Positions 6,937 to 12,811 of a stretch of 12,811 bases of DNA are shown here, one piece after another. The position numbers were made by a program, and so were the translations under genes. Within the stretch, counting starts at the first letter, position 1. The number at the start of each line of letters is the position of its first letter. The stretch is from CAXMNX01 sp964194845 (GTDB taxonomy: Bacteria > Pseudomonadota > Alphaproteobacteria > Rhodobacterales > Rhodobacteraceae), in assembly GCA_964194845.1 (NCBI GenBank), contig CAXMNX010000093.1:1-12811 (forward strand), in the 5' to 3' direction. The notes under the pieces are model-generated. The model saw only the letters and a list, made by a program, of their open reading frames with translations, had not been told where the DNA came from and ran no database searches.

Positions 6937-6966
6937 TTGCAGGGCGGGAGCCATTCCGCCCTGCAA
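6937..6966 (+). promoter_or_regulatory. Strong intercistronic hairpin after the binding-protein gene
   Basis: TTGCAGGGCGG and CCGCCCTGCAA form a perfect 11-base-pair stem. One G-T wobble and one A-T pair could extend it around a GCCA loop. It begins 8 bases after the binding-protein stop codon. No run of T follows, so it is not a classic terminator. Its placement resembles hairpins that protect binding-protein mRNA from decay or limit read-through into permease genes, giving more binding protein than permease. The functional role is an inference. Confidence 0.6.
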
Positions 6967-7041
6967 CCAATCACTGGCGAAAAGCGCATCTAGGGTGCTT
7001 ACTGCCGGGAATTGAGTGCCCGACACCACGAGATTTTGCCC

Positions 7042-7935
7042 ATGAAACGCTGGTATGCCCGCAATCAAATTGCAGTAACGCCCTGGCTGTTCTTGCTGCC
7101 GGCCATCGCAATGTTTGCGCTTTATGTGGTCTATCCGATTTGCCAGAGCTTCTACATATCCCTGCTGAAATGGGACGGCCTGGGACAAGCTGAATATGTC
7201 GGTCTGGCAAATTACGAAAAGCTGCTGACCGGCGATCAGGCATTTAACGTGTCGGTGTGGAACAACCTGAAATGGTTAGTATTCTACCTGCTGGCGATCC
7301 CTGCGGGTCTGTTCATCGCGCTTTTTCTCAATCAAACAGTGATGGGCATCCGGCTTTATAAGTCGCTCTTTTTCTTTCCATTTGTGATCAGTCAGATCGT
7401 CGTCGGGCTGGTTTTCACATGGTTCTACGACCCGACGTTCGGCCTATTCAACGCGATCATCGGAGTGATCGGCCTGGGTCCGGTCAACGTTCTCGGCAAT
7501 CCGACCTACGCGACCTACGGCATCATTGTGGCCGGGCTCTGGCCGCAGACCGCCTATTGCATGATCCTCTACCTGACCGGGCTGAACGCCGTTGACCCCG
7601 AACAGGTTGAAGCCGCACGTCTTGACGGTGCCAAGGGCCTGAAGATGCTGTGGTTCGTCATCCTGCCGCAACTCAGGCCTGCGACGTTCATCGCCTTCGT
7701 TGTGACCATCATCGGCGCGCTGCGCAGCTTCGATCTGATCTCGATCATGACAAACGGCGGCCCCTTCGGCTCGACCCGCGTCCTCAGCTTTTACATGTTC
7801 GAAAAGTCGCTGTCCGAGTACGGCTTCAGAATGGGCTATGGTGCTGCAATTTCGGTGATCCTGTTCCTGATCATGCTGGTCTTCATCAGCTACTTCTTGT
7901 GGCGGATGTATCAAGACGAGAAAGGCGCACGCTGA
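7042..7935 (+). CDS. Sugar ABC transporter permease 1 (CUT1, MalF-like)
   Basis: A 297-residue inner-membrane permease. Hydrophobic segments lie near residues 13-35, 78-98, 107-129, 157-180, 213-232 and 267-288. The EAA loop, which contacts the ATPase, is EAARLDGAKGLKMLWFVILP at 190-209. The following SIMTNGGPFGST is the usual motif near the fifth helix. An in-frame TTG at 7012 would add ten residues, but GGGA sits only one base before it. The ATG at 7042 (MKRWYARNQ) is the better start, though its ribosome binding site is also weak (GAG in ACGAGATT). It lies 113 bases after the binding-protein gene, across the hairpin at 6937-6966. The stop shares a base with the start of permease 2. Confidence 0.88.
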   Translation: MKRWYARNQIAVTPWLFLLPAIAMFALYVVYPICQSFYISLLKWDGLGQAEYVGLANYEKLLTGDQAFNVSVWNNLKWLVFYLLAIPAGLFIALFLNQTVMGIRLYKSLFFFPFVISQIVVGLVFTWFYDPTFGLFNAIIGVIGLGPVNVLGNPTYATYGIIVAGLWPQTAYCMILYLTGLNAVDPEQVEAARLDGAKGLKMLWFVILPQLRPATFIAFVVTIIGALRSFDLISIMTNGGPFGSTRVLSFYMFEKSLSEYGFRMGYGAAISVILFLIMLVFISYFLWRMYQDEKGAR

Positions 7936-8780
7936 TGTTCCCCAAACCCATCGAAAAAACCTCGCGTGCGTCGCAGATCACGTATCAAGCTCTGCTGCCT
8001 CTGGCGCTGCTTATGTGGCTGGCACCATTGATTGCGGTGGCTCTTTTCTCGGTCCGCCCCGATACCGATTTCACCATCGGCAATTACTGGGGCTGGCCGA
8101 CTACCTGGGAATTCTTTGCCAACTATGGTCAGGTTTTTACATCATCCATGCCGCGCTACATCATGAACTCGTTCCTGATTACTGTTCCCACGGTGATCGG
8201 TGCCGTGGCGCTTTCCTGCATGGCCGGGTTCGCGCTTGGTATCTATCGCTTCAAGGGCAATCTGCTTTTGTTCTTTATGTTTATCGCTGGCAATTTTGTG
8301 CCGTTTCAAATTCTCATGATTCCGGTGCGCGACCTGACGCTGGACCTTGGCCTCTACAACACAAAAACCGGACTGGTTCTTTTCCACGTCGCGTTCCAGA
8401 CCGGATTTTGCACGCTATTCATGCGAAATTTCATCCGTGCGCTGCCTTTCGAATTGGTCGAGGCTGCCCGGGTCGAGGGCGTCGCGGAATGGCGCATTTT
8501 CTGGTACGTAGTATTGCCGCTGATGAAACCAGCACTTGCCGCACTTTCGGTGTTGATCTTCACCTTTATCTGGAACGACTACTTTTGGGCGGTCGTTCTG
8601 ACGCAGGGCGAAAACGCCCAACCCGTCACCGCTGGCATAACCAGCTTTAACGCTCAATTTCGTGCGATGTATCACCTGATGTCTGCCGGATCGCTGATCG
8701 CCGCCTTGCCGCCCGTGGCCATGTTCTTCATGATGCAAAAACACTTCATCGCCGGGCTCACCCTGGGTGCCGTAAAGTAG
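7935..8780 (+). CDS. Sugar ABC transporter permease 2 (CUT1, MalG-like)
   Basis: A 281-residue permease that pairs with the preceding gene to form the sugar channel. The first hydrophobic segment is at about residues 18-39, followed by SVRPDTDF. Others are near 78-102, 109-130, 145-163, 197-216 and 247-268. The EAA loop is EAARVEGVAEWRIFWYVVLP (176-195). The C-terminus KHFIAGLTLGAVK is the hallmark ending of MalG-type permeases. The ATG at 7935 overlaps the previous stop (TGATG) with GAGAAAGG upstream, so the two permeases are translationally coupled and made in equal amounts. Longer in-frame openings upstream lie inside permease 1 and were ignored. Confidence 0.9.
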   Translation: MFPKPIEKTSRASQITYQALLPLALLMWLAPLIAVALFSVRPDTDFTIGNYWGWPTTWEFFANYGQVFTSSMPRYIMNSFLITVPTVIGAVALSCMAGFALGIYRFKGNLLLFFMFIAGNFVPFQILMIPVRDLTLDLGLYNTKTGLVLFHVAFQTGFCTLFMRNFIRALPFELVEAARVEGVAEWRIFWYVVLPLMKPALAALSVLIFTFIWNDYFWAVVLTQGENAQPVTAGITSFNAQFRAMYHLMSAGSLIAALPPVAMFFMMQKHFIAGLTLGAVK

Positions 8781-8791
8781 GACCGGCGCAC

Positions 8792-10147
8792 ATGACCAAG
8801 ATCGCTTTTATCGGTGCGGGCTCGACGATATTCATGAAAAATATCCTGGGCGATGCACTTCATTTCCCGGCGCTGGCCAACAGCACCTTTGCCTTGATGG
8901 ATATTGATCCTGGGCGGCTGGAAGATTCAGAAGTTGTCGCAAGAAGACTGATCGAGACTGCGGCAACCGTCGCCAAAGTGCAAACCCACACCGATCAGCG
9001 GGCCGCACTCGATGGCGCGGACTTCGTTGTCGTTGCCTTTCAGATTGGTGGCTACCGGCCGTGCACGGTGACCGACTTTGAAATACCGCGGGCGTATGGA
9101 TTGCGACAGACTATTGGCGATACGCTGGGCATCGGTGGGATAATGCGAGGGCTGCGGACGGTTCCGCACCTTTGGTGCCTTGCCGAAAACATGCGTGAGA
9201 TGTGTCCCGGCGCGCTGATGCTGCAATACGTCAACCCCATGGCGATCAATACCTGGGCGCTGGCCGAGCGGTATCCTGACTTGCGCCAGGTGGGCCTTTG
9301 CCATTCGGTTCAGAACACGGTGGACGAGATTGCCCACGATCTGGGCATTGACCGGGCGACGCTTCGCTACAAAGTCGCCGGCATCAACCACGTCGCGTTC
9401 TTTCTGGATCTGGATCAGGAAACGGCGGGCGGCATGACCCGCGATCTCTATCCCTTGCTTCGCGAAGGCTACGACGCGGGCGTGCTGCCAAAGCCGCCGC
9501 TACTCAATCCGCGTTGCCCCAACAAGGTACGCTATGAGGTGATGCGCCATTTCGGCTATTTCTGCACCGAAAGTTCAGAGCACCTGGCGGAGTATGTCCC
9601 CTGGTTCATCAAATCCCACCGCCCCGACCTGATCGAGCATTTTCAGGTACCGCTCGATGAATACCCGAAACGTTGCGAGGAACAGATCGCCGACTGGGCC
9701 GCTCAGGCGAAGGAATTTGCAAATGCGGGAACGATCGAAATGACCAAAAGCCACGAATTTGCGGCGGAGATTATGAATGCCACTGTCACAAACGCACCGT
9801 TTGAGTTCTACGGTAACATCGTGAACAGCGGTCAAATTCCACAGTTACCGCTTGGCGCGGCTGTCGAAGCACCCTGTATGGTCGACGCATCGGGTATTCG
9901 CCCGGAAAAAATAAACAATATCCCGCCGCAGCTTGTGGCGCTGATGCGCACGCAGATCAATGTGCAGGAGCTGGTGGTTACCGCGCTTCTGGAGGAAGAT
10001 ATTGAGCACATATATCACGCGGCGATGATGGATCCACACACCGCCGCTGAACTGGATCTTGGACAGATACGGGCGATGGTTGACGATTTGCTAGTTGCGC
10101 ACTCAGATTGGGTGCCTGGTTGGGCACAATCGCGAAAGGCCGCGTGA
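8792..10147 (+). CDS. melA: Alpha-galactosidase, glycoside hydrolase family 4 (MelA-like)
   Basis: A 451-residue cytoplasmic GH4 enzyme that hydrolyses alpha-galactosides using NAD+ and a divalent metal (typically Mn2+). The N-terminus IAFIGAGSTIFMKNILGD carries the GxGS nucleotide-binding loop (8-11). Further conserved blocks are ADFVVVAFQIGGYRPCTVTDFE (76-97), VNPMAINTWA (147-156), GLCHSVQ (168-174, metal ligand Cys170), AGINHVAFF (196-204, metal ligand His200), ESSEHLAEYVPWFIK, PLDEYPKRC and a C-terminal YHAAMMDPHTAAEL. From memory these match E. coli MelA almost block for block, and the length is the same. An alpha-galactosidase is therefore more likely than an alpha-glucosidase or a 6-phospho-glycosidase of GH4. 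AGGA lies just before the ATG, 11 bases after permease 2. Its stop overlaps a small ORF at 10147. Confidence 0.87.
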   Translation: MTKIAFIGAGSTIFMKNILGDALHFPALANSTFALMDIDPGRLEDSEVVARRLIETAATVAKVQTHTDQRAALDGADFVVVAFQIGGYRPCTVTDFEIPRAYGLRQTIGDTLGIGGIMRGLRTVPHLWCLAENMREMCPGALMLQYVNPMAINTWALAERYPDLRQVGLCHSVQNTVDEIAHDLGIDRATLRYKVAGINHVAFFLDLDQETAGGMTRDLYPLLREGYDAGVLPKPPLLNPRCPNKVRYEVMRHFGYFCTESSEHLAEYVPWFIKSHRPDLIEHFQVPLDEYPKRCEEQIADWAAQAKEFANAGTIEMTKSHEFAAEIMNATVTNAPFEFYGNIVNSGQIPQLPLGAAVEAPCMVDASGIRPEKINNIPPQLVALMRTQINVQELVVTALLEEDIEHIYHAAMMDPHTAAELDLGQIRAMVDDLLVAHSDWVPGWAQSRKAA

Positions 10148-10215
10148 TGTCGGCGAAGATTTCCAAACTTATCTTTGCCCCGATCTTCATCCTTGGCGTG
10201 GTGGTGAATGGATGA
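10147..10215 (+). CDS. Small hydrophobic peptide ORF (22 residues) coupled to both glycosidase genes
   Basis: ATG at 10147 overlaps the melA stop (TGATG), and TGA at 10213-10215 overlaps the GH42 start (ATGA). A good ribosome binding site, GAAAGG at 10134-10139, lies 7 bases upstream. The GH42 gene itself has only a weak GGTGGTGA before its start. The peptide begins MSAKISKLI and continues as a hydrophobic stretch (IFAPIFILGVVV) ending in NG: two lysines followed by roughly 14 nonpolar residues, like a one-pass membrane peptide. No known family is recognised. It could be a real membrane microprotein, a coupling leader whose only job is to bring ribosomes to the GH42 start, or a chance ORF. 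Gene spacing supports translation; function is unknown. Confidence 0.42.
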   Translation: MSAKISKLIFAPIFILGVVVNG

Positions 10216-12188
10216 AACCGCAGCTTGGCGTGTGTTACTATCCCGAGCACTGGCCTGAAGACATTTGGGCCGAGGATGCTGCCCGGATGGTCGAGACGGG
10301 CCTTTCGTGGGTCAGAATTGGCGAATTTGCCTGGTCTAGGCTTGAGCCCTCTCTGGGAAATCTGGAATTCGATTGGCTTGACCGCGCCATTGCGACTTTG
10401 GGCTCGGCCGGGCTAAAAGTGGTGCTGGGAACCCCAACGGCCACGCCGCCACGCTGGATGATCACCAAGCATCCAGATATGCTGGCTGTCGACAACGAAG
10501 GGCGGCCGCGCAAGTTCGGCTCGCGTCGGCACTATTGTTTTTCGCACCCCGGTTATTTGGATGAATGTCGCCGCATCGCGGCGCTGTTAGGCGAACGCTA
10601 TGGAAAAAATCCGCATGTGGCTGCGTGGCAGATCGACAATGAATATGGCTGCCATGATACCGTGATCAGCTACTCGGTTGCCGCCCGCGATGCTTTCCGC
10701 GACTGGTGCGCCCGCCAATATCAGTCGCCAGAAGCACTGAACCACGCCTGGGGCAATGTATTTTGGTCAATGGATTACGCCGAGTTCGACGAGATTGAAT
10801 TGCCAAACCTGACGGTCACTGCGCCAAACCCTGCCCACGTCATGGCCTTCCGGCGGTTCAGTTCAGATCAGGTTGTGGAATTTAACCGCGCACAGGTGGA
10901 GGTCCTTCGCGAGCATACCGACACGCCGCTCATCCACAATTATATGGGCCGAACGCTCGACTTCGACCATTTTGATGTTGGCGCCGATCTGGATATCGCC
11001 AGTTGGGACAGCTATCCGCTGGGGTTTTTAACCCAAAAGTTGGATGAAAAGGCGGAACACCAACGCCAGTTTCTTCGTCAGGGCGATCCGGATTTTCAAG
11101 CATTTCACCACGATCTCTATCGCGCCGTGGGTCGCGGCAGGTGGTGGGTGATGGAGCAGCAGCCCGGACCCGTGAACTGGGCACCATATAATCCCGCACC
11201 TCTGCCGGGTATGGTGCGATTGTGGACATGGGAAGCCATCGCGCACGGCGCCGAGGTTGTCAGCTATTTCAGATGGCGCCAGGCACCGTTTGCGCAGGAA
11301 CAAATGCATGCGGGGCTTTTGAGGCCGGACAGCGCGCCCGCTCCGGCCCTCGCCGAGGCCCGTCAGGTTGCCGACGAGATCGAAAAATTGTCGCCGATGG
11401 AACCGGCGGCCGGCACGGCGGCATTGGTGTTCGACTATGTTTCTGCCTGGGCCTGGCAAACGCAGCCGCAGGGTGCCGGTTTCGACTACTTTGCCCTTTG
11501 CTTTGCTGCCTATCGCGCGCTGCGCCGGGCTGGCCTGTCCGTCGATATTGTCGGTCCCGATACGGCCGATCTATCCAACTATGAGATAATACTGGTGCCC
11601 GGCTTGGCGACATTGCCTGAAACGCTGAAAAGCGCGATCGCGGCCAACAAGGGCGCTTTGGTTCTTGGACCCAGAACAAATGCCAAGACCGAAGAATTTG
11701 CCATTCCTATTCCCCTGCCGCCGGCGCTGCCTGGCCTGGATGTCACTGTGGCACAGGTCGAAAGCCTGCCGCCCGCTGTCCCTGTTCCCGCAACAGGCGG
11801 AGGGGCGCTGTTGCGATGGCGGGAAATGATCGAAACGTCCGAGCATATCCATATTGCGTCCGATGACGGCCTGCCGATATTGATCGGCAACGGGCCGTTT
11901 TACCTCGGAGGCTGGCCGGACGATGCGCTATGGGACCGCATCATCAGCCATTTGGCCGCCCGCCAAGGTCTGCTGCTCGAGGCTTTGCCAGTGGGCATAC
12001 GGGTCCGCGACACCGCTACACACAGATTTGCTTTCAACTATGGAACAGCGCCGCAAGACTTTTCCGGGAGAACCATACAGCCCGCCGGGGTCACATGGTG
12101 GAAACTTGGTGGTGGAAAATCTGGGGATATTCCGAAACAAACGGAACCAGGCAAACCTGCGCCGACATCACGCGCGGAACCGCCGTAA
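10212..12188 (+). CDS. Beta-galactosidase, glycoside hydrolase family 42
   Basis: A 658-residue cytoplasmic enzyme without a signal peptide. The N-terminal TIM barrel (about 1-395) opens with LGVCYYPEHWPEDIW. The acid/base is Glu144 in WQIDNEYG (139-146) and the nucleophile is Glu315 in WWVMEQQPG (311-319), at nearly the positions known for Thermus A4 beta-galactosidase. Residues 403-595 form the flavodoxin-like trimerisation domain, and the end (VRDTATHRFAFNYG, PAGVTWW) is the small C-terminal beta domain. The CxCxxC zinc cluster of some members is missing: only Cys147 remains after NEYG. About 25 low-complexity residues rich in P, G, K and T follow GVTWW (626-630), beyond the usual end. The ATG at 10212 was chosen by homology and by its ATGA overlap with the small ORF. 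Upstream in-frame codons lie inside melA. It is the last gene of the operon. Confidence 0.9.
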   Translation: MKPQLGVCYYPEHWPEDIWAEDAARMVETGLSWVRIGEFAWSRLEPSLGNLEFDWLDRAIATLGSAGLKVVLGTPTATPPRWMITKHPDMLAVDNEGRPRKFGSRRHYCFSHPGYLDECRRIAALLGERYGKNPHVAAWQIDNEYGCHDTVISYSVAARDAFRDWCARQYQSPEALNHAWGNVFWSMDYAEFDEIELPNLTVTAPNPAHVMAFRRFSSDQVVEFNRAQVEVLREHTDTPLIHNYMGRTLDFDHFDVGADLDIASWDSYPLGFLTQKLDEKAEHQRQFLRQGDPDFQAFHHDLYRAVGRGRWWVMEQQPGPVNWAPYNPAPLPGMVRLWTWEAIAHGAEVVSYFRWRQAPFAQEQMHAGLLRPDSAPAPALAEARQVADEIEKLSPMEPAAGTAALVFDYVSAWAWQTQPQGAGFDYFALCFAAYRALRRAGLSVDIVGPDTADLSNYEIILVPGLATLPETLKSAIAANKGALVLGPRTNAKTEEFAIPIPLPPALPGLDVTVAQVESLPPAVPVPATGGGALLRWREMIETSEHIHIASDDGLPILIGNGPFYLGGWPDDALWDRIISHLAARQGLLLEALPVGIRVRDTATHRFAFNYGTAPQDFSGRTIQPAGVTWWKLGGGKSGDIPKQTEPGKPAPTSRAEPP

Positions 12189-12577
12189 CCGCACGACATC
12201 ACAGAGCTGTGGTGGCCCGTTGGCGCAAGAAAAATGAAGCCCGTTCCGGACTCGGAGCTAAAGTTCCCCGCATAATGCCCGAACTGCAGCTTTGGGCCTT
12301 TAGTGACGATCGCAAATTACTGCGCTTGCATTATCCCAACAACCAGAACTCGGTAACAAAGGGCTCTTAGCAGACCTTAGCCGCACTTGGTGCCAATGAC
12401 CGCCGTGCGGGACAATGCGGACTTTCTATCAGCAAACCAAACCGAGGAGATCGGCCAAAAATTGGGCCCTATCGCCTCGTCAGTTGCCTAGTGGCTCTTT
12501 TGCTTTTCAGTCCATTATGGAAAGCGTCTCCTTCCGAATTTTGACAGCACCCGTGGGCAAATCGTTCAAGCGGCTGG
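12189..12577. other. Intergenic region without a supported gene
   Basis: This stretch lies between the convergent ends of the GH42 gene and the monooxygenase gene. The open frames here (for example 12415-12666 on the plus strand) have no recognisable family motif and no good ribosome binding site. CCGCAC at 12381-12386 and GTGCGG at 12405-12410 form a 6-base inverted repeat that encloses TTGGTGCCAA, but no T-run follows, so it is a weak terminator candidate at best. No transposase fragment, glpK 3' end or tRNA was recognised. Confidence 0.5.
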
Positions 12578-12811
12578 TTAGGCGGTGCGAAAGCCCCGGT
12601 AGCCGTTGGAAGCGACCTCATCGCATTTTTCTCGGTACTGCGGAAATCCACCAATGTAGGGCATGAAGCCAACAGGTTTACCTTTTATGTTCTCGCCCGT
12701 GTACCAACTCGCGGTCGAGGATCGAAGATGTGCGTCTCCTACTTCGCGGTTGTGCTCCATCCACGCGTTTTCGGCATCGGCCTCTGCTTCAATCTCAGTC
12801 TGACCGTGTTC
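12578..12811 (-). CDS. Baeyer-Villiger / flavin-containing monooxygenase, C-terminal part (5' end outside window)
   Basis: The minus-strand frame is open from the window edge to a TAA at 12578-12580 and gives 77 residues. It matches the C-terminal end of class B flavoprotein monooxygenases of the cyclohexanone/phenylacetone monooxygenase type. These use FAD and NADPH to insert oxygen into ketones or to oxidise other carbonyl compounds. Diagnostic residues are the AENAWMEHNREV helix, then SWYTGENIKGKP, then FMPYIGGFPQY, and the closing NGYRGF. The Rossmann motifs and the FxGxxxHxxxWP-type fingerprint lie outside the window, so the exact subclass and substrate cannot be told. The gene converges on the galactoside operon and has no visible functional link with it. 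Confidence 0.8.
   Translation of the reverse strand, partial: EHGQTEIEAEADAENAWMEHNREVGDAHLRSSTASWYTGENIKGKPVGFMPYIGGFPQYREKCDEVASNGYRGFRTA

Noticed and set aside
7012..7041. TTG start for permease 1, ten codons upstream
   Set aside because: Its GGGA is one base from the codon, too close for a ribosome binding site, and the added residues (MSARHHEILP) do not look like a permease N-terminus.
10095..10211. In-frame upstream extension of the GH42 gene
   Set aside because: It would overlap melA by about 50 bases, and GH42 proteins begin at the LGVCYYPEHW block, which directly follows the ATG at 10212.
12415..12666. Plus-strand ORF of 83 codons near the right edge
   Set aside because: It overlaps the end of the monooxygenase gene in antisense, has no motif and no ribosome binding site, and its composition (many R, S, P) suggests a shadow frame.
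1..12811. CRISPR arrays, tRNA or rRNA genes, integrases, transposases, phage genes, toxin-antitoxin pairs
   Set aside because: I looked for regularly spaced repeats, tRNA-like cloverleaf ends and the usual protein motifs on both strands and found none.

Overview
The window looks like the chromosome of an alphaproteobacterium, most likely a Rhodobacteraceae (Roseobacter-type) species. The grounds are a rhizobial/roseobacterial glpSTPQU-type glycerol ABC transporter, a CUT1 sugar transporter with an IclR regulator, moderately high GC and tightly packed, overlapping genes. The taxon is an inference from gene content, because no rRNA or other marker gene is present.

Bases 1-3461 (+ strand) hold the end of a glycerol uptake operon: the C-terminal part of glpS, then glpT, glpP, glpQ and a small DUF2160 membrane gene (glpU). 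The genes overlap or lie within 12 bases of each other. The solute-binding gene glpV, which follows glpU in the classical order, is not there. Instead a short, decayed piece that reads like the start of glycerol kinase (glpK) begins 6 bases after glpU and stops being recognisable after about 36 codons.

Bases 3674-12188 hold a galactoside uptake and hydrolysis locus. A minus-strand pair, an IclR-type regulator followed by a UgpC-family ATPase, diverges from a plus-strand operon: periplasmic solute-binding protein, two CUT1 permeases, a GH4 alpha-galactosidase (MelA-like) and a GH42 beta-galactosidase. The divergent intergenic region (5541-5665) has two overlapping, opposed promoter-like sequences and a perfect inverted repeat, GTTCCA-N5-TGGAAC, in the expected 5' leader of the binding-protein gene. 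A strong hairpin separates the binding-protein gene from the permeases. A 22-codon hydrophobic small ORF is overlapped at both ends by the two glycosidase genes. Neither glycosidase has a signal peptide, so an intact galactoside is probably imported and then split in the cytoplasm by the alpha- and then the beta-specific enzyme. A substrate with both linkages, such as the digalactosylglycerol headgroup of thylakoid lipids, would use all of these parts and yield galactose and glycerol. This is a hypothesis; melibiose/raffinose-type sugars and mixed galactosides are the conservative alternatives.

Bases 12189-12577 contain no convincing gene. Bases 12578-12811 (- strand) are the C-terminal end of a Baeyer-Villiger/flavin-containing monooxygenase that runs off the window. 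No tRNA, rRNA, CRISPR array or intact mobile element was seen.
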